From contig NC_013889.1 in NCBI RefSeq assembly GCF_000025545.1, positions 1,109,501 through 1,173,500 of the forward strand: a stretch of DNA of 64,000 nucleotides, written 5' to 3'. Below are positions 8,874-16,099 of this stretch, piece after piece (position 1 is the stretch's first letter; every line of letters begins with the position of its first letter). This DNA is from Thioalkalivibrio sp. K90mix (lineage in GTDB: Bacteria > Pseudomonadota > Gammaproteobacteria > Ectothiorhodospirales > Ectothiorhodospiraceae). A program made the position numbers and the translations under genes. The notes below the pieces were generated by a model that worked only from the letters and a program-made list of their open reading frames with translations, searched no databases and was not told the origin of the DNA.

Positions 8874-9338
8874 ATGACCGAACCGGACGTACAACGCGGA
8901 ACCTTGTGGTTCTGGCTGCTGATCAGTGTGGGGGTGGGCCTGCTGATCATCGCATTGGGCGTGGGCCTGGAGCCGCATGGCGCGGCCATCCTGCGCGCGC
9001 CGCTGGAGTCGCCGGCCGCAGGCGCGCTGGCCTTTGGCATGGTGATGGTCTGGGCCGCCTATGGCTACGCGCTGACCGCGGGGCGTGCCGCCGGCTCGCA
9101 GGAACTGGGGGTGGTGTTCCTGAACCTGGCGCTGCCGGTGGCGCTGATCGTGCTATGGGGCAACGAGATCTTCGCACTGGCGTTCTTCGTCGCCTTTGGC
9201 TGGGCGTTGACGCTCATTGGGATGGCGTTTCGCCTGTTCCGGCGCGAGGCACTGGCCGGGGTGATGATGCTGCCGGTGATCGGCCTGAGCATGACGGCCA
9301 TCCTGCTGTCACTGACCCTCTGGATGGTGCCGGCCTAG
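8874..9338 (+). CDS. Hypothetical integral membrane protein
   Basis: The product is 154 aa and is not recognised. It is mostly hydrophobic, with four or five predicted membrane helices (about residues 12-31, 46-66, 77-97, 100-118, 127-150) and a short charged loop RLFRREA before the last. The ATG at 8874 was chosen because GGAGGG lies 4 bases upstream. The macrodomain gene follows after 7 bp, so the two are probably co-transcribed. Nothing in the sequence indicates a substrate. Confidence 0.7.
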   Translation: MTEPDVQRGTLWFWLLISVGVGLLIIALGVGLEPHGAAILRAPLESPAAGALAFGMVMVWAAYGYALTAGRAAGSQELGVVFLNLALPVALIVLWGNEIFALAFFVAFGWALTLIGMAFRLFRREALAGVMMLPVIGLSMTAILLSLTLWMVPA

Positions 9339-9345
9339 GGCAGCC

Positions 9346-9837
9346 ATGATCTCGGTCGTACAGGGCGACATCACCACCCTGGAGGTGGATGCGATCGTCA
9401 ACGCCGCCAACGAGAGCCTGCTGGGCGGTGGCGGGGTTGACGGGGCCATTCATCGCGCCGCCGGCCCCGAGCTGCTGGAGGTGACCCGTGCCATTGGGGG
9501 CTGCCCGACCGGCGACGCGCGCATCACCCCCGGGTTTCGCCTCCCGGCCGAATACATCATCCACACCGTCGGTCCCGTGTGGCAGGGCGGCCAGGCGGAC
9601 GAGGACACGCTGCTGGCCTCCTGTTACCGCTCAAGCCTGGAACTGGCACAGGAGTACGGCCTGAGCGAGGTCGCCTTTCCCCTCATCAGCACGGGTGTCT
9701 ATCGCTTCCCCAAGGACCGCGCGGCGGATATCGCGCTGGAACAGCTGCGTGCGCAGGAGGGTCAGTTTCGTCGCCTGCTGGTCTGCGCATTCAGTGCGGC
9801 CGATGCGGACCTCTACCGGGTTCGGCTCGAGCGCTGA
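9346..9837 (+). CDS. Macrodomain protein, YmdB-like ADP-ribose hydrolase
   Basis: The product is 163 aa, a single macrodomain. The ligand-binding signature is clear: [20 protein letters not shown], then [24 protein letters not shown] and [15 protein letters not shown]. Members bind ADP-ribose and remove O-acetyl or protein-linked ADP-ribose. It follows the membrane protein by 7 bp. Physiological substrate unknown. Confidence 0.9.
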   Translation: MISVVQGDITTLEVDAIVNAANESLLGGGGVDGAIHRAAGPELLEVTRAIGGCPTGDARITPGFRLPAEYIIHTVGPVWQGGQADEDTLLASCYRSSLELAQEYGLSEVAFPLISTGVYRFPKDRAADIALEQLRAQEGQFRRLLVCAFSAADADLYRVRLER

Positions 9838-9860
9838 CGGATGCTGTCTTCTAGTGAAGC

Positions 9861-11015
9861 ATGGATCCACGCACGCGCTCGCGTTCGCGCTTGTACATGG
9901 ATCCGAATTTCCCTCGACGGTACGCTTCGATGAGCCAGGGCGATGGACCGGTTCGTGGCCGCGGTGCGACGATCCAGCCCCTGGCACGCTTCGAGACCAC
10001 GCACTGCGAGCCGTTCGACGATGGCTGGGTGGGCGATGACGAGGAGCCCCGGTCGCTGCGTACCGAAGTGACGCCGGAGCACCCGCGCACTGTCCTGTCC
10101 TGGAACCAGTCCCCGGATGTCCCGTTCGAGCTGTCCCTGAACCCCTATCGCGGCTGTGAACACGGGTGTGCCTACTGCTTCGCACGGCCGGCGCATGCCT
10201 ATGTCGGACTATCGCCAGGGCTGGATTTCGAGAGCCGGCTGTTCGCCAAAGTCGGCGCAGCGGATTGCCTGCGCCGCGAACTGGCCCGGCCCGCGCATCG
10301 CGTGACGCCGCTGGCGCTGGGCATCAACACGGACGCCTACCAGCCGGTGGAACGCGAGTGGCGCATCACGCGAGAGGTCCTGGAGGTGCTGGCCGAGGCG
10401 TGTCATCCCGTGTCCATCGTTACGAAGTCCGCGCTGGTGGAGCGCGACCTGGACCTGCTGGGGCCCATGGCCGAGCAGGGGCTGGTACAGGTGGCGATTT
10501 CCGTGACTACCCTGGACCGGGTGTTGTCCCGACACCTGGAACCCCGCGCGGCCGCCCCCCAGCGACGTCTGGAGACCATGCGTCGTCTGAGCGAGGCCGG
10601 AGTGTCGGTCGCGGTGCTGGTGGCACCCCTGATCCCGGTTCTGACCGATGGCGAACTGGAATCGCTGCTGGATGCGGCACGCGAGGCCGGTGCCACGAGC
10701 GCCGGGTACGTACTGCTGCGCCTGCCGCGGGAGGTGGCGCCGCTGTTCGAGGACTGGCTGCGCACGCATCACCCACTGAAAGCGGACCATGTGCTGCAGC
10801 GGCTGCGTGAGGCGCATGGGGGCCGACTGTATGACTCGACTTTCGGGCACCGCATGGTTGGCACGGGCCCGTATGCCGCATTGCTGCGTCAGCGCTTTCG
10901 GCTGGCCCGGCGCCGGGCGGGTCTGGCGGGGCGTCTTGCGGAGCTGGATACCACGCGCTTTCATCCGCCCGCCGCGCCGAAGGCCGAGCGCGACCCACAG
11001 CTGGATCTATTCTAG
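9861..11015 (+). CDS. Radical SAM protein, PA0069/SplB-like
   Basis: The product is up to 384 aa. The 4Fe-4S cluster motif is CEHGCAYCFARP (CxxxCxxC). The RGRGATIQP stretch and NPYRGCEHGCAYC place it with the PA0069-family SplB-related radical SAM proteins, whose substrate is unknown. In-frame ATGs at 9861, 9897 and 9930 are all possible and none has a good Shine-Dalgarno. The last starts just before the conserved RGRGA segment, so the first 23 residues may not be translated. Confidence 0.88.
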   Translation: MDPRTRSRSRLYMDPNFPRRYASMSQGDGPVRGRGATIQPLARFETTHCEPFDDGWVGDDEEPRSLRTEVTPEHPRTVLSWNQSPDVPFELSLNPYRGCEHGCAYCFARPAHAYVGLSPGLDFESRLFAKVGAADCLRRELARPAHRVTPLALGINTDAYQPVEREWRITREVLEVLAEACHPVSIVTKSALVERDLDLLGPMAEQGLVQVAISVTTLDRVLSRHLEPRAAAPQRRLETMRRLSEAGVSVAVLVAPLIPVLTDGELESLLDAAREAGATSAGYVLLRLPREVAPLFEDWLRTHHPLKADHVLQRLREAHGGRLYDSTFGHRMVGTGPYAALLRQRFRLARRRAGLAGRLAELDTTRFHPPAAPKAERDPQLDLF

Positions 11016-11081
11016 GAATAGGCTGGAGTGCGCTACAGTGGGCGCGAATACATCGGCAACGGACACAGGACACCCCCAGGG

Positions 11082-11888
11082 ATGACCGAGAAGGACAAGA
11101 CAGGGAAGCGACCGACCTGGTGGGGCCGCTGGTCGTTGCCGCGGGGACGTATCGGGCGCTGGTCCGTGGGACCGCTGGATATCTGGCTTGAGCATACCCA
11201 AGCGGAATGGCGCCTTGGGCTGGACCGGCCGCGAGACGCGGCCGATGCGACGCTGGATATCGAGGTACCAACCGATTCCGAGTGGCCCGAGTCGCTCTCG
11301 GAGCGCCTGCGCTTTGCCGGTGCCACCGGCGACACCCAGCCGGAATTGCGTATCGCGCTGGCTGACCGTCCGATGGTCAGTCGGCCGGAGAACCCGTTCT
11401 ATGTGCCGGCCCAGGGCCGGGTCACCCTGTTTCTCAGTTCGCCCGCCTGGGTGCAGTTCTATCTGGGCGATGCACGGGCCCACGAGTTCCCGGTTTACGC
11501 GCCCTCTGACACCTGGTTTGGACCCAACACCGTGGAAGGCGAGCTCTGCTATGCCACGCGCACCCAGGCGCGGCTGGCCCTGGAGGACGTCCCGGAGCGC
11601 CCGCATCGCGTGGTTACGCCGCTGACGATCCACAACAAGGCGGTGGATGCGCTGTTCCTGGAGCGCGTGAATCTGCCGGTGCCGCGTCTGCCGGTCTATG
11701 CCGATCGCCGCAACCGCCTGTGGACCCCGGCGGTCCGCATGGAGCGCGAGGATGACAAGGACATGGCGGCGATGAAGATCGACGCCGGGCCGCCCGCCGA
11801 GGCCGAGGGCGCTGAGCGGATTGCCGAGCCGCGCGAGGTGGGTGGGCGGCATGTGATGGTGCGGGCGTTCAGCGCCCTGTTTCAATAG
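11082..11888 (+). CDS. DUF432 domain protein, partner of MscS
   Basis: The product is 268 aa and matches DUF432: GPLDIWLEHTQAEWRL near the N-terminus, PVSRPENPFYVPAQ-like core (MVSRPENPFYVPAQG) and FPVYAPSDTWFGPNTVEGELCYAT. No membrane helix is seen, so it is probably cytoplasmic. It is 9 bp upstream of an MscS channel gene, a pairing that suggests it modulates the channel; this is inference. The ATG at 11082 is preferred over one at 11028 because the first 18 residues of the longer form look non-coding. Confidence 0.75.
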   Translation: MTEKDKTGKRPTWWGRWSLPRGRIGRWSVGPLDIWLEHTQAEWRLGLDRPRDAADATLDIEVPTDSEWPESLSERLRFAGATGDTQPELRIALADRPMVSRPENPFYVPAQGRVTLFLSSPAWVQFYLGDARAHEFPVYAPSDTWFGPNTVEGELCYATRTQARLALEDVPERPHRVVTPLTIHNKAVDALFLERVNLPVPRLPVYADRRNRLWTPAVRMEREDDKDMAAMKIDAGPPAEAEGAERIAEPREVGGRHVMVRAFSALFQ

Positions 11889-11897
11889 GAACGAAGG

Positions 11898-12830
11898 ATG
11901 GACGCCTGGATGCAAAGCACCATGGACTTCCTGACCAGCGACGCTTTCCTCGCCGCGCTGCGGGCCTCCCTGTACATCATCGTCGGGTTGATCCTGGCAC
12001 GACTGGTCTCGCGCAACCTGACCCGGGCCTTCGGCCGGCACATGGATGCCCAGCAGATCATGCTGATGCGTCGCATCAGCTTCTACGTGATTATCGTTCT
12101 GGCGGTGGTCTCCGGGCTGCGCGAACTGGGTTTCGATCTCACCGTGCTGCTGGGGGCGGCGGGCATCCTGACGGTCGCGCTGGGCTTTGCCTCGCAGACC
12201 TCGGCGTCCAACCTGATCTCGGGGCTGTTCCTGATTGGGGAGCGGCCCTTCTCGGTCGGCGACATCATCAAGGTGGGGGACGCGACCGGGGAGGTGCTGT
12301 CCATCGACCTGCTGTCGGTGAAGCTGCGCACCTTCGACAACCTGTTGGTGCGGGTACCCAACGAAAGCCTGGTGAAGTCGCAGATCACCAACATGACGCG
12401 CTTCCCGATTCGCCGCCTGGACATGCAGATCGGGGTCGCCTATCGCACCGATCTGAAGGCGCTGCGTGACATCCTGATGGACGTGGCGGACCGCAACCCG
12501 GTCTGTCTGGAGGAGCCCAAGCCGCTGTTCATCTTCCTTGAATACGGGGATTCCGCACTGAAGATTCAGCTGTCGGTCTGGGCGCGGCGGGAGAAGTTCC
12601 TGGACCTGCGCAACAGCATGCACATGCAGGTGAAGGCCGCGCTGGACGAGGCGGGCATCGAGATCCCGTTCCCGCAGCGCACGCTGAGCCATATCGATGG
12701 CGGGCCGATCCCGGTGCGCCTGATCCGGGACAACCTGAGCGAAGAGGAGACGGAGGCCGCCGAGAAGGCCGCTGCGCCCGAGGCCGACGGGGACACGCCC
12801 GAGTCCGAGCGACATTCGACGCGCGACTAG
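11898..12830 (+). CDS. Small-conductance mechanosensitive channel (MscS family)
   Basis: The product is 310 aa. Three membrane helices (about residues 17-38, 55-75, 82-110) precede the MscS beta domain (GERPFSVGDIIKVGDATGEV, then LVRVPNESLVKSQITN) and the C-terminal alpha/beta domain. TM3 carries the Gly/Ala-rich pore helix (GAAGILTVALGFASQ). It opens under membrane tension to release osmolytes. A 35-residue acidic tail is added at the C-terminus. Its stop overlaps that of the convergent nuclease gene (12827-12830). Confidence 0.93.
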   Translation: MDAWMQSTMDFLTSDAFLAALRASLYIIVGLILARLVSRNLTRAFGRHMDAQQIMLMRRISFYVIIVLAVVSGLRELGFDLTVLLGAAGILTVALGFASQTSASNLISGLFLIGERPFSVGDIIKVGDATGEVLSIDLLSVKLRTFDNLLVRVPNESLVKSQITNMTRFPIRRLDMQIGVAYRTDLKALRDILMDVADRNPVCLEEPKPLFIFLEYGDSALKIQLSVWARREKFLDLRNSMHMQVKAALDEAGIEIPFPQRTLSHIDGGPIPVRLIRDNLSEEETEAAEKAAAPEADGDTPESERHSTRD

Positions 12831-14491
12831 TCGCGCTGCAGGTCCAGCCAGACCGGGTCGTGGTCCGAGGCTCGCCAGGGCCCCTCGGCGGGCTGGCTTC
12901 CGTCGAAGCCCAGAAAGGCCGGTTCATCGGCGTTGATCGCCCACGAGCCCGCCTTGCCAACCCGTTCCTCCAGGTCTCGCGGGCCGAGTAGATAGTCCAG
13001 TTGACCGGACTGACCGCGAAAGACGTAGCTGTAGGCCTGGTCGGGTTCGGCATGGACCAGGTCGCGCTTGCCTGCCTCGCGCAGGAGGCGAAGCGGGTCC
13101 TCCGCGGCATAGGCGTTCAGGTCGCCGGCAATGATTACGGGCAGCCCGTCGCGACGCTCCTGTTCGATCCACTGCGCCAGGCGTTCGGCCTGCGCTGTGC
13201 GCCGCTCGTTCCAGCAGCCCTGACCGCGATCGATGTCGCCGCTGGAGGGGCATCCGGATTTGGCCTTGAAGTGCACCGCGACGATCCCGAACAGGGGCTC
13301 GCCGTCCAGGGTGCCGAACCATGCGAGCAACGGTGGGCGATGATGCACGCGGTCTCCGTCGGCGACGGCATCCAGTAGTTCCAGTCGATCGGGCCGGTAG
13401 CTCATGCCCACCTTGATCGCGTCCGTCCCCGGTGCGGGATGGCGGACGGCCTGGTAGGTGATATCGCCGTGCTGGTTCAGGCGTTCGATCAGGCGTTCGC
13501 GCGCGGCGGGCCGGTTTTCCAGTTCGATCGTCGTAATCACGTCCGCTTTCAGGGGGCGCAGGGCGGTATTCAGCTTGGCCTCCTGCCGCACGCGCTCGGC
13601 GCGACTGGACGCGCCGCGCTCGCCCAGCGTGACGAAGTCGTTCTCCAGGTTGGCGGTGGCGATGCGCAGTGCGCCGTCTGCCGCCCGCTCGGGCGCCTCG
13701 GGCCGGGCGCCACCTTCCCACTGTGGCGATTGGGTCGGGTGCAGGCGGTGGGCGTCGAAGGCATGCGTCAGGATACCGGTCAGGCCCGTGACCTGGCTGC
13801 CGACACGGCGTGTCCCCTGGTCGTCGAGATAGGGGACGGGGTCCGGGCGGGCACGGTAGCTGCCATCGTCCAGCACGATGCGGCGTTCCGCGTGGTCGTG
13901 GTCGTCGAATTCGCCGGTCTGGCCAGGGTGCCACAGGCGCCCGCCGGCGGAGAGCGTCAGGCTGCCGTAGCGCTCAAGCTCGTGGTGCCCGGTTACCGTC
14001 AGCGTCTGTTCAAAGCGCACGCGCACGTCTTCGAAGTCCGACAGGCGCTGGGCATCGCGCGGGAGCTCGAGCGTCACGGGCTCGGGCAGACGGCCGCTGC
14101 CACAGGTCTTGATCCCGTCGACGCGGGCGAGCTGGGGACGGCCGTGATGATGGCCAAACCGGCCCTGTACGCGCAGACGGTCACCCGGCGTAACTGGCTC
14201 CTGGCCCGGGGCATAGACGAACAGTCCGGTTGCCCTGTCGGATTCGTCGTTCTGCAGGTAAAAGCCGCCCAGTTGATCGTTGCCCATGAACACGCCGGTA
14301 ACGATGCCCTCCAGCACGACGGGTGTATCGTGCCCAGGCGGGTCGGCCAGCAGTTCGTTGGTGGTAAGGCTGGCGTTATCGGACGGGCAGGCGGGTGCCA
14401 GCGCAAGCGCAGGCGGTGCGACGAGCGTAAGGGCCGCAAGCAGCAGGGTTGCGGCCCATAGCGGTCGGCGGGAGGGCACGTGCCGTTCCAT
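12827..14491 (-). CDS. Secreted ExeM/NucH-like endonuclease
   Basis: The product is 554 aa. A signal peptide (about residues 1-31, ending ALALA) is followed by an OB-fold nucleic-acid-binding domain (about 40-150, VVLEGIVTGVFMGNDQLGGFYLQ) and an endonuclease/exonuclease/phosphatase domain (about 275-553). Catalytic elements are ATANLEN, the ELEN Glu, HFKAKSGCPS, AGDLNAY and ASDHDPV at the end. The Cys-containing KSGCPSSGD..RGQGCWN segment is typical of ExeM-like extracellular DNases used for biofilm turnover or phosphate scavenging. Confidence 0.9.
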   Translation of the reverse strand: MERHVPSRRPLWAATLLLAALTLVAPPALALAPACPSDNASLTTNELLADPPGHDTPVVLEGIVTGVFMGNDQLGGFYLQNDESDRATGLFVYAPGQEPVTPGDRLRVQGRFGHHHGRPQLARVDGIKTCGSGRLPEPVTLELPRDAQRLSDFEDVRVRFEQTLTVTGHHELERYGSLTLSAGGRLWHPGQTGEFDDHDHAERRIVLDDGSYRARPDPVPYLDDQGTRRVGSQVTGLTGILTHAFDAHRLHPTQSPQWEGGARPEAPERAADGALRIATANLENDFVTLGERGASSRAERVRQEAKLNTALRPLKADVITTIELENRPAARERLIERLNQHGDITYQAVRHPAPGTDAIKVGMSYRPDRLELLDAVADGDRVHHRPPLLAWFGTLDGEPLFGIVAVHFKAKSGCPSSGDIDRGQGCWNERRTAQAERLAQWIEQERRDGLPVIIAGDLNAYAAEDPLRLLREAGKRDLVHAEPDQAYSYVFRGQSGQLDYLLGPRDLEERVGKAGSWAINADEPAFLGFDGSQPAEGPWRASDHDPVWLDLQRD

Positions 14492-14514
14492 GGCGGCGTC
14501 CTCAGGTCTGCGGG

Positions 14515-14946
14515 TCAGGCGCTATAGCGTAGCAGGGACCGCAGGTGCTCGGGTGACTGGGTGACATCGCGCACGGTGTACTGATCGAGTACGGCGAGGA
14601 AGGCATCGCGGGCGTCGTCCAGTACCCCGCGCAGCTGGCAGCCGGGCAGGATTGGACACATCGGGCTCTCGCAATCGACGACCTTGAGGTTGGGCTCCAT
14701 GTCGCGTACGACGGCCCCGATATTGATCGACTCGGGGGCGCGCGCGAGCGAGATGCCGCCGCCCTTGCCGCGGCGGGTGATCAGATACCCCTTCTGGCCC
14801 AACTGGTGAACGATCTTGACCAGGTGGTTGCGCGGGATGCCGAAACGTTCGGAGATATCGGTGACGGTGACCCGCTGGTCGTCGGGCTGAACCGTGAGGT
14901 ACATCAGCACGCGCAGGGAGAAATCAGTAAAGCGAGTGAGTTGCAT
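14515..14946 (-). CDS. nsrR: Rrf2-family nitric-oxide sensor NsrR
   Basis: The product is 143 aa. An Rrf2 winged helix (about residues 2-60, MQLTRFTDFSLRVLMYL) is followed by three cysteines at 92, 97 and 103 (CESPMCPILPGC). This spacing matches the Fe-S ligands of E. coli NsrR (91, 96, 102), which loses DNA binding when the cluster is nitrosylated. Targets in other species include hmp and ytfE; none is adjacent here. It is divergent from the uppP-like gene, which could share the control region. Confidence 0.88.
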   Translation of the reverse strand: MQLTRFTDFSLRVLMYLTVQPDDQRVTVTDISERFGIPRNHLVKIVHQLGQKGYLITRRGKGGGISLARAPESINIGAVVRDMEPNLKVVDCESPMCPILPGCQLRGVLDDARDAFLAVLDQYTVRDVTQSPEHLRSLLRYSA

Positions 14947-15166
14947 GGGGTGACTCGTTGGCGGTTTGCAGGCCAGATCGGCGCTCGCCAGGTCCCGTAC
15001 GTTCTCGCGGGTCGCACGGGTTCGGTTGGTCGGCTGCCAAATATACGGCTATGTGAATGTATAGCAGTACGATAAGCGTGTGCTGGCGCAAAAACAAGTA
15101 CGTTGGGTATATGAAACCGAGTGCCGGGGCGCGAACCCGGTAACAACGTTTCCCGGGCCGTTTCCG

Positions 15167-15172
15167 TATACT
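15167..15172 (+). promoter_or_regulatory. Possible -10 element upstream of the uppP-like gene
   Basis: TATACT stands out in the 258-bp divergent region, about 33 bases before the ATG at 15205. No convincing -35 hexamer is seen at 16-18 bases. Confidence 0.3.
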
Positions 15173-15204
15173 GCGCCCGCCTTTGGGACAAAACCGGAAT
15201 CGGA

Positions 15205-16086
15205 ATGACAGTTTGGGTTGCCACCTTGCTCGGAGTCGTGCAGGGAATCTTCATGTTCTTGCCGGTCAGTTCGACTGCCCACCTGGTACTGACCCAGCAC
15301 TGGCTGATCCTCAGTGGCGAGCCGCTGCCGCCACCGGAAAGCCCGGAGATGATCCTGTTCGACCTGGTGGTGCATGTCGGCACGCTGGTATCGATCGTCT
15401 ATGTGTTCCGCCAGAGCCTGTGGCGCCTGAGTGGCGGGATTGCTCGAGAGAGCTGGCAATGGGCCTCGGCGGGCGGAAGCGCGGGTCGCGAGATGCTATT
15501 CCTGCGCCTGGCACTGCTTTGCGGCTTGTCGGTGTTCGCGACGGCCGTGATCGGCTTTACGCTGAAGGCGAGCTTCGAGCACGTGTTTGCCAACCCGACG
15601 CTGATCGCCGGTACGCTCACGCTCACGGGCATCCTGCTGTGGTGGACAGACCGTCTCAGTCGCCGCCCGTTGGGCCTGCGCAAGCTGGGGCCGAAGATCG
15701 CCACGATCATTGGTGTGGCCCAGGGCTTTGCGCTGGTGCCCGGCCTGAGCCGCAGCGGCATGACCATCACCTTCGCGCTGTTCTCGGGCCTCAAGCGGCG
15801 CTGGGCGGCGGAATACAGCTTCTTCCTCGCGATCCCGACCATCCTGGCGGCCACCGCCGTACAGTCGCTGGACGTCTGGATCAACGGCAACGGGTTGGGG
15901 GATCTGACCTGGACGCCGCTGATCGTGGGGTTCGTGGTCTCGGCTGTGGTCGGGGTCGTCTCCCTGAAGATGGTGCTGTTCTTCCTCTATCGCGCGCGCC
16001 TGAAGGTCTTTTCCTTCTATGTCTGGGCGCTGGCGGCCCTGGTCCTGTTCGGCTTCCTCGACGTGGACATCATGTACGGTCACTGA
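15205..16086 (+). CDS. UppP/BacA-like undecaprenyl-diphosphatase, variant active site
   Basis: The product is 293 aa with about eight membrane helices. Family motifs are FLPVSSTAHLV near the N-terminus and the GLSRSGMTITFAL loop (RSG with catalytic Arg), then FSFFLAIP-like YSFFLAIP. UppP dephosphorylates undecaprenyl diphosphate for lipid-carrier recycling. The usual EGxTEFLP is here QGIFMFLP: the two N-terminal glutamates important in E. coli UppP (E17, E21) are Gln13 and Met17, while the His (26) and Arg remain. It may be a distinct subfamily with altered chemistry or substrate. It is convergent with ybbP. Confidence 0.85.
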   Translation: MTVWVATLLGVVQGIFMFLPVSSTAHLVLTQHWLILSGEPLPPPESPEMILFDLVVHVGTLVSIVYVFRQSLWRLSGGIARESWQWASAGGSAGREMLFLRLALLCGLSVFATAVIGFTLKASFEHVFANPTLIAGTLTLTGILLWWTDRLSRRPLGLRKLGPKIATIIGVAQGFALVPGLSRSGMTITFALFSGLKRRWAAEYSFFLAIPTILAATAVQSLDVWINGNGLGDLTWTPLIVGFVVSAVVGVVSLKMVLFFLYRARLKVFSFYVWALAALVLFGFLDVDIMYGH

Positions 16087-16099
16087 TGGCCGTGGCGCA

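Noticed and set aside
11007-12815. 602-codon minus-strand open frame
   Set aside because: It is antisense to DUF432 and MscS, both of which have clear family motifs. Long antisense frames are expected at this GC content.
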